Notes: generated by a model from the sequence alone, not told the origin. DNA of 64,000 nucleotides from an uncultured Francisellaceae bacterium (GCA_945956915.1 CAMFJH010000001.1:103155-167154), one strand, 5' to 3'. Positions 27,081 to 39,100 are shown, counted from the first letter of the stretch. Program-made: numbers and translations.

Positions 27081-28052
27081 ATGTCATTAGATGCGATTAA
27101 AGCACTGGTTGAAGAATCATTTACAGGCGTTAATGATTTGGTTTTAGGTGCTTTGCATTCTCAAACAAATCTTATAAATGAAGTAGGTCGGCATATAGTA
27201 CAGGGCGGTGGTAAAAGACTTAGGCCTTTGGTATTGCTATTAATAGCCAAAGCCTGTGGATATAAAGGCAAAGAAGATATTTCCCTAGCAGCTATCATTG
27301 AATTTATACACACAGCAACTTTATTACATGATGACGTGGTTGATCATGCTGAATTAAGAAGGGGGCGACAAACAGCCAATCATATATGGGGGAATGAGGC
27401 TGCTGTATTGGTCGGTGATTTCTTATATTCCAGAGCCATGCAAATGATGATTGCGTTTGAAGATAAAGCCTTGATGAAAATTGTTGCGGATGCTGTGAAT
27501 GTAATGTCCGAGGGCGAAATTTTACAATTATTAGATAGGCACAATCATAGTTTAAGTGAAGGGGCCTATTTAACGATTATTCAAGCCAAAACCGCCAAAT
27601 TATTCGAAGCGGCCGCTGCCTTAGGTGCTTTACTTTCCAATGTCAGTGCTAGTATTCAAAGTGCTATGGCCAATTATGGTATGCATTTGGGTATTGCTTT
27701 CCAACTGATGGACGATGTATTAGATTATCAAGCACCCATCGGTAGCACGGGTAAAAATTTAGGTAATGATTTGGCTGAAGGTAAAATGACTTTACCCTTG
27801 ATTCACCTCATGCAACATGGAACGCCCCAAGAGCTGAGTCTGGTTAAGCAATCCATGCAAACAGGGGCTGATCCCGATCTTTTTTTAGCTGTACAAAAAA
27901 TGCTGCAGACCTTGGGCTCTTTTGATTACACTCTAGATTTTGCACAAAGTGAAATCAAAAGAGCAAATGAAATGTTAAAGAAATTGCCTGCCTCGCCTTA
28001 CCGAGAGGCACTAAAGGCTTTGGCTCAATTTGCAATTGAAAGAACACACTAG
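27081..28052 (+). CDS. ispB: Octaprenyl diphosphate synthase
   Basis: A 323-residue trans-prenyltransferase making the side chain of ubiquinone from FPP and IPP. The first Asp-rich motif is LLHDDVVDHAELRRG and the second is FQLMDDVLDYQ; GGGKRLRPLVLL binds substrate. ATG 27081 (MSLDAIKALV) matches the E. coli IspB start and is chosen over GTG 27069. It fits with the nearby coq7-like gene in the quinone pathway. tRNA-Pro follows at once. Confidence 0.93.
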   Translation: MSLDAIKALVEESFTGVNDLVLGALHSQTNLINEVGRHIVQGGGKRLRPLVLLLIAKACGYKGKEDISLAAIIEFIHTATLLHDDVVDHAELRRGRQTANHIWGNEAAVLVGDFLYSRAMQMMIAFEDKALMKIVADAVNVMSEGEILQLLDRHNHSLSEGAYLTIIQAKTAKLFEAAAALGALLSNVSASIQSAMANYGMHLGIAFQLMDDVLDYQAPIGSTGKNLGNDLAEGKMTLPLIHLMQHGTPQELSLVKQSMQTGADPDLFLAVQKMLQTLGSFDYTLDFAQSEIKRANEMLKKLPASPYREALKALAQFAIERTH

Positions 28053-28061
28053 AACGGATAA

Positions 28062-28138
28062 CGGGGTGTAGCTCAGCCTGGTAGAGCACTGCCTTCGGGA
28101 GGCAGGAGTCGCAAGTTCAAATCCTGTCACCCCGACCA
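28062..28138 (+). tRNA. tRNA-Pro (CGG anticodon)
   Basis: A complete cloverleaf of 77 bases. The acceptor stem CGGGGTG pairs with CACCCCG, and the 3' CCA is encoded. The anticodon stem CTGCC/GGCAG encloses loop TTCGGGA, giving anticodon CGG, and the T-loop is TTCAAAT. It reads proline CCG. Confidence 0.96.
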
Positions 28139-28144
28139 ATTAAA

Positions 28145-28408
28145 TCAATTTGCATTTGATTTAGGTTCCAATTGCTGCATTCGTTCGTGTGTAGATATGT
28201 AATCTTGTATCGTCATAAACAATTTCCTTATAATACGAAATTCGATGGGTTCTCGGATGTCATATGCTTTGCGCTACAATGTCGATATTGTGAGCTTGTT
28301 TGAATTGTTTGTATGCACGCTTTTTAGGCAGATTTTTTTTAACTAAGGGTGCTATTTTTTCACTTTATTTGCTTCCTCTTCTGTGTACTTCAGTTCGTCA
28401 TTTGTCAT
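28145..28408 (-). pseudogene. Remnant of a small frameshifted gene
   Basis: On the reverse strand, ATG 28408 opens MTNDELKYTEEEANKVKK and stops at a run of six A. Adding one A keeps a sensible frame (IAPLVKKNLPKKRAYKQF...). Further on, another frame is open as AYDIREPIEFRIIRKLF to a stop at 28145. The pieces read like one small charged protein broken by two frameshifts. No family is recognised; an antitoxin or phage-type small gene is possible. Confidence 0.3.
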
Positions 28409-28560
28409 GGCTATCCCCAAATTATCAGATTATATTAATAATAGTTCGGCGTGCTTCAGTTTAAGTTCTTGAATTACCCTTATATAAATCTGAATTAGGT
28501 GCATGTGCTTTAAAATATAGATTTGAATTAGGTATAATTACTTTAAATGAAAATGCTAGT

Positions 28561-28584
28561 AACCATAACCATAACCATAACCAT
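28561..28584 (+). repeat. Hexanucleotide repeat (AACCAT)4
   Basis: Four perfect AACCAT units, followed by AAC and three GAT. In the frame of the ankyrin gene this encodes a His-Asn run and Asp residues. Changes in copy number would not shift the frame. Confidence 0.8.
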
Positions 28585-28596
28585 AACGATGATGAT

Positions 28597-30522
28597 GTGC
28601 CTGCCGCTGAATTGCGTCAAAAGGGAAAAAAATTAGATGAAATAACTTCAAATGGAATAAAATTGTTAAAAGCTGCATCTGGCTGTGAAAAAGATTCTTT
28701 AGAACAAATAGAAATTTTAGTAGCTAATGGTGTGAATATAAATTTTGCATCTCCTGATAGTGGTGTAACAGCACTCCATCTTGCAGCGATAAACGATGAT
28801 ACGGAGATTATACGAGTACTTATAGAGAAAAATGCAGATCTCTGGGCCAAAAATAAGAGTGGCGAGACGCCATTGGAGATGGCGGCAAGAGTGAACAATA
28901 ATGTGGAACCGGTTGTGATGCTTCTTAAAGCACAAGCTTTCGAATGTGTTATTGAAAAGGTTGTTTTTATTGCTGCAAAGCATCGTAATATTGAGCTCTT
29001 GTGTGCACTATTAAAACAAGGTTTTAGTTTTAATATTAACACTGTTTTTCCAAACGGTGAAACACTGCTGGGTATTTTTGTGAAGCAGAGAAATGCCTCA
29101 GCAATTTATCGTTTAAAAGAGGTTTCTGATAGTTATGAGTTAGGTTTAGACTTGGATCAAAGAGTGCCTGCTCAACATAAACAGAGACCCATTGTTCTTG
29201 CTATAAAAAATAAGGATATAGAGGTTACTCGTGAGCTTGCAGATGCAGGTGCTGATTTATCCATAGACAGTAATTTTCCAGCACATCTTGCAGTTTTTAA
29301 CGGGATGTTTAAGATTGTTGAACTATTGCATGAGCAAGGTGTTGCAATGGATAAAGATAGTGATTGTGAGACCCCTATTCATACAGCTGTTGAAAGCAAC
29401 CAACTGGAAATTCTAAAGTTTTTTAGAACAAAAGGCCTCAATCTTGATGTGTACCACAATGTGGATGGCCGATCAGTAGGTACGCCACTTTGTAGGGCAA
29501 TTTTTAAAAGAAACCATGGTCTTGTAACCTGGTTGTTGGAGGAAGGAGGAGTCTCGTTTAATGGGCCAGGTTATGAGTATAGCGAAAATGAACACTCGCC
29601 TGTTATCGCTGCGATCATGAGTGACAACCTGCAAGCGCTAAAGCAGTTAGCTAACTGAAGCGCTGATTTAACGGCACATGCACTCGATAGGAACTCACTA
29701 CAGGAGGCGATGGCTTCATGTTCATATAAATCTATAGAATTTTTGGCTACTCAAATTCCTATTGATATGAAAGAATTCTACGAAGAAATTCCCGAGATAG
29801 ACAAGACGATGATTGCCTATATGGAAGACATAAGTACTATTAGTGCCCTGAAGACAGTGACAATATTGCATAATTTAGGGTTTGACATATGTTGGATTGA
29901 TCCTGAGAGTGACTTAACTATGACGCACGCATTGCTCCGTGCACTCGCTGATGATCCCTGCTCAGCAGCATTAAACAACATAAATTTAAATGTTAGGAAT
30001 AGCAAAGGTGAAACGCCATTGCATTTGGCCGTATTAGAGAAAAATAAAACAATAGTAGCGGGCTTGTTAGCTATAGCTAATACACAAAAAGCCCTTAATA
30101 TCGATGCTATGGATAATAATGGTGACACTCCACTTCATAAGGCTTGTAAACTAAAAACTGGTACAATAATAGAGCAATTACTTAATGCGGGTGCTTCGAC
30201 AACTGTTTTGAACAATAATGGGGAAACTCCGTTAGATATTTACCCTGAGGTTAAGGCACAGTTGGAAGCGAAGAAAAAAGCAATTGATGCAGTTAACGTG
30301 ACATCTAGTAATGATGCAGCTGAAATGAAAACAGAGACAGAAGAGAACACGTGTAGACTAGAAAGTGATGTAGCAATCAATACAGTGCCTGAGCAGTCTT
30401 GTATATCAGAAACTAACCCTCCTGTCTTAATGCAATTTTGCAATAGAGCCAGGGCAAATTCTACACTAGAGTTGGATTCTTCAGAGAATAATGCTTCTAA
30501 TAAAAGGGCAAAAATTGAGTAA
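28597..30522 (+). pseudogene. Ankyrin-repeat protein gene interrupted by one in-frame TGA
   Basis: Two open stretches, 28597-29658 (353 residues) and 29710-30522 (270 residues), are in the same frame. The 17 codons between them are open and continue the ankyrin pattern (SADLTAHALDRNSLQEAM). A single TGA at 29656-29658 therefore separates what reads as one protein of about 641 residues. Ankyrin units are visible: TALHLAAINDDTEIIRVLIEKNAD, ETPLEMAARV, TPIHTAVESNQLEIL, ETPLHLAVLEKNKTIV and DTPLHKACKLKTGTII, each by parts. The start is weak: GTG 28597 has no ribosome binding site, and the frame is open back to 28465 without an ATG. The C-terminus ends SNKRAKIE, a c-Myc-like nuclear signal. Probably a recently decayed effector, or two separately translated halves. 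Confidence 0.75.
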
Positions 30523-30618
30523 TGTATTATGATCAGTTGTTAAGCATTGATTGCTTATTTTACACAAAAACTTCATGCTATTAATTTTAGAGGCAGTCAT
30601 CCAAATGTCAATTTGAGA

Positions 30619-32811
30619 TTACAACAGTGGTTGCTTAAATGGCATTAAAGATTTAGGGGGAAATGTATCCTTAGTATTTTGATTTGGCTTTACAGAGTAA
30701 GCGATCAATGAGTTGTTCATCTTCGGCTTTATTTGCAATAAAGCTACGTTCAAGTCTAGTTGTCTTTTGGTTAATAATTCCAAAATAGAATTTAAATCTC
30801 GTTTGCTTGCTTGCTCTATCAAGGATTCAGCTTGAGCACAGGTTCGCTGCATACTTTCAAGGATTTCTTTAGCTTCCAGAAGAGAAAGCTTGTTGTTTCT
30901 ACTTAATGTTTCTGGTCCTTCTGTAATGAAAAGCTTCATTTTTTCATTTATCCATTTTGTGTTGCAAGATTCGTTGGTCGTAATAATGCTTTTTAAAATG
31001 CCTTGAATTTTTTCAAAAGGTGTTTCAACGATTTGTTGTAGCATGCTTATCAACTCATTTTGGAATTCTGTTGAATGATTAACATAAGAAGATAGCATAA
31101 AGTCATATTCTTCTTTAGTTTTCTCATCATTAATAGAGGAATAACATGATTTTTCTAAAAGCATTTGAAGTGATTCTACTGTAATAGGGGTGGAGAGGAG
31201 TGCATAATCCAGTGCATCGGCCGAATCAATTTTATAAGCGCGCAAAATGTCTTGATTTTCTTGCATACCCCAATTTTTAAAGTGTATGTCAGATTCACCA
31301 AAAAAGTAAGCAAGTGCTACAATGCTGGCTAAGCCTTTTAGGTTCATTTTTTTAAAAGAAGTATGCATATCATCTTCAAGGCTAGGAACATATTTAAAAA
31401 TGCCTTGCGATGATAATTCAAAGTTAGAAAATCCATGCATAAAGTCACGTATAGACGCAGAGGCGAAATAAAAATCATCTCCATCTTGTATGATAGCTGA
31501 ATCGGGGCCGTATCCTAAAAAGAATTTATAGAGTTCATTTAATGCTTTATCAACTTGTGCTTGGTATTCTCCTTTTCTTAGAGCAATATGATAAGTGTCC
31601 AAATAATGCATGTTAGGGAGGGTTGGAATTTTAGGTTTAGCAGTGTCTACTTTGTTGATGTAATAGGTATTATACATTTTTTCATGAGTTATAGGGCGAA
31701 AATCGCTAAATTCATCGAGTTGTTTGTAGACTTTTAGATCTAGTTGCCTATTTTCAATTTGGCAATAGACATGTGTGTATTCTTTTCCATTGGCGGGGAA
31801 GCACTTTAAGTCTTCAACTACTGCATCATGATCCTGACCATGGCGCACCTGGACATCATTGCGATAACATGCCTGCGTAGCTCCTCTGGCGTGCTTAGGA
31901 AATTGCATGAGAGTTGATTCGCATTCACCCAAAAATTCAACTTTATTGTTTTCTATACGGATACAATATGCATTTTGCAGAGTTTTAACAAAGTAATTGC
32001 CTAAGGCCAAACAACCATGTTTTACAAAATCATAAGAAACCCATTCTGTTTCAGTCAGCTTAGGTTCAAATAAAGCTGCTTTTACCTTGATATCTTTATA
32101 AGCAACAATTAAACAAAATAATTGACTTTTCATTTGATCAAAGACAACAGTACTTATATTAGACACTGCGTGCTCAAAGCCTGGTATTTTTGAACGCACT
32201 AAATTTAATGCTGTAGTGGCACGCGACAAATTAGAATTAATGTAGGTTTTTACTGCATCGATAGTTTCTGATCTATTAATCATTTGAATAAATTGATTTT
32301 CTGTACCATTTGCTTGAATACCCACTTGCTCTAATTTTATTTTAATTTCAGATTTAAATAATTCTTCTTTATGCATCTCGCGCACTTCTAAATCGCTAAA
32401 GATTGCAGAGTAGAATCCATCACATTCTATTGCATTAAGACATATGATAAGTTTTAGTATATCAACAATAAAATAAATGGGTGTGTTTTCTGAAAAAACA
32501 TCGGGATTAGCTCGAACAATTTTAAGCTCGCGGATATCGCGTAGCAATAGGTTATAAGCTTTATGTTCTTTAAACTTTTTGTCTATAACACTTTGTGTAG
32601 CAGCAAAAGCTTCTTTGCTGGTAGTTGCACTATCATACCAAATAATTACCGGAATTTCAGGATTTACTTCTTTCCACTTCTTCGCTTGGTTTAGAAATTG
32701 TGCACACAGTTTCTCTTCAGAATCACAGGGATATATATAAGATTGGCTTTCATCTAATTCCTTATTTTTCCATAGAAGATTGATCGAGAAAGATTCATAA
32801 TTAGATGGCAT
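30619..32811 (-). CDS. Putative effector: glycosyltransferase-like N-terminus, kinase-like C-terminal segment
   Basis: A 730-residue soluble protein with GGAG 9 bases before ATG. Residues 8-140 (INLLWKNKEL, PVIIWYDS, LLLRDIREL, YFIVDILKLIICL, then AIFSDLEV) have the layout of glycosyltransferases with TcdA/TcdB-type folds, where the sugar-nucleotide DxD motif lies in a YxDxDV strand; here it reads SDLEV. Around residues 490-530, GESDIHFKNWGMQEN followed by YKIDSADAL resembles the HxxxN catalytic loop and DFG-type Asp of lipid- or HipA-like kinases. The last 120 residues are helical. Neither activity is proven; the fold hints are from eye. Position between two effector-type genes supports a secreted role. 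Confidence 0.65.
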   Translation of the reverse strand: MPSNYESFSINLLWKNKELDESQSYIYPCDSEEKLCAQFLNQAKKWKEVNPEIPVIIWYDSATTSKEAFAATQSVIDKKFKEHKAYNLLLRDIRELKIVRANPDVFSENTPIYFIVDILKLIICLNAIECDGFYSAIFSDLEVREMHKEELFKSEIKIKLEQVGIQANGTENQFIQMINRSETIDAVKTYINSNLSRATTALNLVRSKIPGFEHAVSNISTVVFDQMKSQLFCLIVAYKDIKVKAALFEPKLTETEWVSYDFVKHGCLALGNYFVKTLQNAYCIRIENNKVEFLGECESTLMQFPKHARGATQACYRNDVQVRHGQDHDAVVEDLKCFPANGKEYTHVYCQIENRQLDLKVYKQLDEFSDFRPITHEKMYNTYYINKVDTAKPKIPTLPNMHYLDTYHIALRKGEYQAQVDKALNELYKFFLGYGPDSAIIQDGDDFYFASASIRDFMHGFSNFELSSQGIFKYVPSLEDDMHTSFKKMNLKGLASIVALAYFFGESDIHFKNWGMQENQDILRAYKIDSADALDYALLSTPITVESLQMLLEKSCYSSINDEKTKEEYDFMLSSYVNHSTEFQNELISMLQQIVETPFEKIQGILKSIITTNESCNTKWINEKMKLFITEGPETLSRNNKLSLLEAKEILESMQRTCAQAESLIEQASKRDLNSILELLTKRQLDLNVALLQIKPKMNNSLIAYSVKPNQNTKDTFPPKSLMPFKQPLL

Positions 32812-33115
32812 CAGAGTTACTCCGGTGTTTTGAAAATGGGTGAGTTAGTATAAACATGGACTTCTTACATAATAACAAATGTATAGTTCTATGTAAATAA
32901 GTATGAGTTAAGAAACTATAAGTTAAAAGGTACCTGGGCAATTACCTAGTGTTATAACCTGTATAAATTTACAGCAAAACGCCCTTGTGAGAATGATAGG
33001 AGAAAAGTAGCCTTTCTTACTTTTTCTATTTGCTGCGAAGATCGATATAATAGCGGCGTTGAAGTTAAGCAGTAAAGAGCAAAAAATTTTTTATTAAACT
33101 TGCTGGTGCCAGATC
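32812..33115. other. 304-bp gap between two leftward effector-type genes
   Basis: AT-rich, with no open frame of note and no strong hairpin with a T-run. It should contain the promoter of the 730-residue gene. I see nothing further in it. Confidence 0.4.
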
Positions 33116-36100
33116 TTAGTGATTACTGGAATCGGGTGTAGTCGGCTTTGCAGATCCTTCCGCTTTTTCTTTGCCATCGACATTATGTGTGGGTGCTTGC
33201 ACTTGTGTTTCTTCTTGGTCATCCGCATTAGGCCAAGCCGTAGAGCTATTCGGAACAGATGGCCTAAATGTGAAAGAAACCATGGGCCTTGCTGGCTTTG
33301 GGTTTTCTTCTTCGTTTATCGGCATTTGTGAGATACCTTCTGGATTTTGTTCGTTATTATCCCACAGCTCATCTGAAATAACTGAAAACACAAAGCCACT
33401 CTGTTGTATCGCTTGATTTTTGCTTTCTGCTTCCATCACGTGCAATTGTTCAGTTATTTCTGGCCACTTCTCTTGACCTAACGTTGCTAAAGTACTGCTA
33501 TCAATATTACTATCTATGCACAGAGCATACAATTTTAAAAAGTCAGCTTGCTTTATATCCTCTCCTAAAGTTTCTGCTTGATTATAAGTGATTGGATAAG
33601 AAGACGCTAATTCAGACATTAAATCTCTTATTTGTTGATGTGGCCAATAGGTTGATAAAGCTAGCAGTATTTTCAAAGGCAACACATAATTTTTAGAAGG
33701 AAAATTGAAACCCAAGCCATCATCGGCTGTCGAACCAAAGGCATCCGAGGCACTGCCAAAACCATCAAGTTCTCTAGAGTCAAGATCATCATAAGTAGTT
33801 TCTGACTGAGATGCTGATGATATATCTACAAGATATGGACTACATAATTCCTTAAAAACACTTGTATTTTCCATATTAGATTTATTTTCAGGTTCTTCTT
33901 GCCCTACTAATGTAATTATTCGAAAGCAGGCATCTTCTCTAGACTGTGGATATTTTTCTAAAACAATTTTTTTTATATTTTCTATGAGATTTTCCATCTG
34001 GCGTGCTCTTGTAAAATTATAATCAAAGCTTCTATTAAAGCTTGTTTTGATCAATATACTTAAAAACTCATAAACATCTCCATTCGGATATTTTTTTTGT
34101 AAATAGTCAATAACGTGCTCTTCTAATTTATCGGCTGTATTGTAAAGCAATTGATTAACAGAAAAAACGGTACCAATATCTCCTGACTCTATAGCATCCG
34201 CCCAAAATAAATCTAATTGTACAGATTCTTTTAGCAACATCTTTCTAGAAAACACGGTGTTAAGATTAGATAATTTTCTACAAAAAGCAATATAGTCAGA
34301 CTTGCTGTTATTTATACACGATTTTTTAATCGAATCAAAATGTTTTTCAAAAAACGAGTTATATTCTTTTTCGCCCCAGCGCGATTTCAGGGATTCTAAT
34401 GTGCGAAAATTTAATAACTCTGGTTCTAAATCAAAATAATACATCAACAAATTTTCAGTCTCACTCGGGTTTTTTTCGTGATCCATTATTGCCAAAAGAT
34501 TTTTAGCGGTTGTTTCTTTGTCTTTTTTCAAATAAGATTTAATGCTCTCATTCACTTGTTTAGCGGAATTGGATTGCGACAATTTTTGCAGAAGTTGCTT
34601 TGAAAATAAGAAATCATTTCTCTTTAAAGACAATATAATTGTTTGCGCCGAGAGTTCTGGATTTATTGTTAAGAATGCATCTGTGCTAGAAGTTTCTTTT
34701 AAACACAATATAAAATCTTCTGGCATTAAAAAATTAAAGCCAAAGTCGGATAATGCTTTCATCAAACTTATACTTTCTATTTCTTGATTGAGCATAAGCA
34801 TTTTTTTTAGCATTTGTCTTGTGTCAACTTCATTATTTTTAAAATAATATTGTAATGCGCTCTTTATTGTGTTTTCATGCCTTTGGTAGAAAAATGTTTC
34901 GCTCTCATCTGGTGGATTTAATTTTTGTAATTGAATACATAATTTTAACATCGATTCTTCATTTAAATGTGTTTGAAAATAGTTAGATTTAAAACAAGAC
35001 TCTAAGCTAGCTAATGCTTCGGCTCTTTTAAACTTGTCGAATTTTGCCACTGAATATTCTAGCATACTCGTTATTAAAATTTGATTAAACGCAGCGGCAA
35101 TTTTTTGAGATTCTTCTTGTTCTAGCTTAAGTTCTGAAAGCGTATCAAAATTAAGTTCAAACCCAGAAGAGTTTAGATTTGCTGTGAATTTTTTTTGAGA
35201 TGCTTCAGATTCAAACAAAATATAATCTTTTTGTGCTTCTGGCGTTTGCAAGTAATGATTTCCAGCACTAGAATCTAAAAGTTTAGTCATAAGCTCCGCA
35301 GAGGGATTTTTTTTACAAGCAAGCTTTAGTAAATAACTAAATGTTTCTACAGTAATATCGGCCAAACAAAAATCAATGTCTTGTATCGTTCTGTATTCGA
35401 ACACTGAATTTACAGTTTCAAACTTCTTTTCTTTAAGGGTTCTATTGATATATAGTTTTGTTTGAATAAGAATAAATTCTTTATAGGTTTCTCCAGATTG
35501 TATATACTCAATAGAATTCACAAATCGAGTACACATATAAAAAAAGGAATCACCTAACCAATTCTGATGTTCAACTTTATAATCATGTTTTGATTTTTTA
35601 AAATATGAAAAAAGAGATTTAGATAGTACATTGTCAACTTCTTCTATAGCGCCCCCCCAATCATTTGGGTTTTTTTCTAGCCACTCTACTATCTTCTCTT
35701 CACCCCACTCTTTTGTGTAATATTCAAATTCTTCGAACCGCGACTGTATATCAAATTTAGGGTCGTTTAAAATAACTTTAAAAAACACTTGTTCTTGTAT
35801 ATTAATAGGCTCTTTAGGTAACATATCCAAAATGTGTTTAAAATCATTTGCATATTCATAACTGCCTAATAATAATTTTTTAGCAGCTTCAAAACCATAT
35901 TTTATAAGTAATTGATCTTTTTGATCACCAAAAATTTCTAAAAGTTTTTTTGCCGATTCTTTGCTACTTAGCATGCTACTTATGGTGTCTTTAAAGAGAT
36001 CTTGTGGTTCTTTCAGCAATGCCATATATTTTTCAAGTCCAACAACATCAACAATATATTTTAAATCTTTAGGGTCTGTAATTGTAGTTGACGATTGTAA

Positions 36101-39100
36101 AACAACATTATTACTGTTTGAATCACAATCAAGCAATGATAAAAATATTTCTTTTGGTAGATATTGTGCCAAATGAGCCAATGTGGTTGAATCAACATAA
36201 TAGAATTCTTTAATGTTATTCACTATATTTTGCTGATGTGTCGGATTTGAAAAAATTATTTTTATATATTCTTCTGGTGTATTTTTAAAAAACACACTTA
36301 ATTGCAGCCAGCTAGTGTCTCTGCCTCTTTCTTTAAATGCTTGATCTAAAAGATTTTCATAAAATCGTGTTTGCTCATTTTTATCACTTAAGCCATTAAT
36401 TTTAGAAAAAAAGACATTGAGTGTGGGTTGGAGCAAGCTCGTGTTATTGTCTATAAAAGCAATTTTTTTTATCAAATCATTATGAAAGGCTTCATCGGTC
36501 GGTAACATTACAGCTAATATTTTTTCAAGCATACCATAATTTTGATTGCTGATCGTTTCTTGAATAACTGTTATACATCGTTGTCTATCTTTAATCAAAT
36601 AGCGAATAAATGCATTTTCCAAAGCTTCATCTTTATTTTTTACAATCATGTCAAGATAACGATACGTATAAAAAAGTGTATGCTGGGAATTAAATACGCC
36701 TTTTTCTTCTAAGATTTTTGAATCTTGTTTTAAAGAAATGATAAATCCTTCAAATAATTTGACCCCTTGTAAATCTGCTGGCGTACACTTGCTAAATTTC
36801 TTTTCCCAATCCACTGCAAGCTCTGATTTTTTATGCTTTTCTAATACAAACTGATAGGCTTTATCTAATTCTTGCAATCTATTTTTTAAAACATCTATTT
36901 GCCATGACTCTATATTTCTAAAGGGTTTTACATTTTGGTCAAAAAAATCAAAACCTGCTTTTTGATATTCTAATAACCAATGATCTAATGAATCATGTGT
37001 ACCCAAGGTCAAAAAATTCCCATTAAAAAACTGTAGCTGGGTTAATATTTTATCATAATTGGCTGATGTTTTTTCTGGTTTTTTGCCAAGCAAGAATTCA
37101 CCACTCGAATCCACTATCCATGCATGCTGCGGATGGCCATTTTTAGGATCACTTAAAATCGGACTGAGTTGATCAACCTCGGGATAAGTTATGATGACAG
37201 CTTCAACATCCCCAGAAGACGTTTCTCGCATTAAAACAGCATGAACGGATTTCGCATTGATCGCAGAAAAATCGTTACAAGTTTGATAAAAATTCACGCT
37301 TGAGAAAATACCAGGATGAAATGGAAGCGGGAATCCCGAATGATAATAATCCTTATAAACATAATTTAAATCTTTAATCTTATTTAAATTTTTAGGGTGT
37401 TGCATAGTCATAAGACTTTCAAAGGATAAGCCCTGTATCCAGTTATCAAAAGGTATCGCAAAAGAATGCCATCTGCTTGTCATATCCGCTTGCTGTTGCT
37501 GTTGTTGCTGTTGTGCTTGCTGTTTTTGTGCTTGAGAAGCTTGTTGTGTTTGCACAGCCTGCCCCAATAAGGGTGCTTTTGTATAAAAAACTTTTTCAGG
37601 ACATTTAAGCAAACCATCTTGAATTAACTTTTTAAAGTCAGCTTCTAGCCCACTTTTTATTTGAGCAATCTCTTCTTTAGGTAAGCTTATGTTGTCCATA
37701 TCAAGCAACAGTTTTTCTTCCAATTCTTTAAAAATTTTTGTTATTTTTATTAATTTTTGAGGTTTTCCATACAAATCAAAAAAATCGCGATTTTGCTCAA
37801 ACATAAATAATTTTTTTGCACTGTCAAAACAAGCTTTTTTTAACATTGCATCTTTGTCTGGCATATCTAAAATAGATTTTAATATTGCCTCACGAACTAA
37901 ATTATGCATTTTTTGTATCGCTGATCTAAAATGATCTTCTAGTACGCGTTTATTTTGATTTTTATTTGTTAGTTCGATAATGCTATTAATATCTACGAGT
38001 TCTCCCTCTTTTAATGCTTCTTTTATATTCGGCGAGACAAAGATTTCGACGTCTTGTGCTACCGCAAGCCCACGCATTCGCATAACACCTTGCAACAAAT
38101 CTTTTTGTAATGTATCTTTGTCAACAGTCACGATTGCTTTTGCTTTTTCATTTTGTAAAACATCTGTTCCAATACAGTGTTTTTGATCGTAATAAGTAAA
38201 TCTTTCGTGCGGTTTACAACCTAAGTAAGCCTTAATGATTTTTTCATCACTGCTACCGATATATTTAACTTCTTTTGAACGTGTGTCTAGTGCATGAAGT
38301 TCATCTTTTCCTTGTGAATTTTTCTTGAAAAACAAAACAAACTTTATTTTATCTCCAAGAATAGATCCTTTTTTGGTACAAAACTCAGAAATGATTTTGG
38401 CTGCTTTTTCGTTTGAAACACCTCTAAATCTTGCACCTATATCTATAAGCGCACGAATATTTTCTGGTGACTCTGTATTTTTAAAAGCATCTTCTAAAAA
38501 AACGGATGGCGTGCTGTCACTTACTATACGTACCAATGTGCTTGTTGAGTCTTTATCTTTTCGTTGTTTATCTTTTCTTTTCAATAAATCTACAGTAACT
38601 CCGTCTGTACCCAGACTTTCTTTTTGATCAAACGATAATACTTGATGCAAAGCACCAATGTTCCAAGGTGTGCCCGTAACACCTTGTACCGAACGATATA
38701 ATCCAACATGATTGTGTGGGTCGCTGATTAATATTAAAGGTTCTATTTTTACTTTGGGTAAAATATAATTTTTTAAACAAAAATAAACTAAACCTTTATT
38801 CTTGCTTAATGTTTCATATAAGTTATCTAGCTGCTCGCTATTTTGCAGATCTATTTCAGATAATGTAAGCTTGGGATCAGCTTGTTGTAAAAACTGATTA
38901 AATATTTTTCCTGTTTCTGTTTGATCAACATTGAATATATCAACAGAGTTACGCAGCTCATTGCTGGCACTTTCTAATTGTTCTCTAAGCACGTTACCAA
39001 ACAAGGCATTTGAAATACCTGTTTCCAAAGTTGCATGAATAGTGTAATTAATGGTTTCTAAATAGTTTCCAAATTTGTAGTTTTCCCTAGGCTGATCATT

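Noticed and set aside
28547..28640. ATG-started short frame through the AACCAT repeats
   Set aside because: It stops after about 30 codons and encodes only repeat-derived residues; the ankyrin frame is the meaningful one.
29656..29658. TGA as a selenocysteine codon in the ankyrin gene
   Set aside because: No SECIS-like hairpin is apparent after the TGA, and ankyrin proteins have no use for selenocysteine; decay is simpler.
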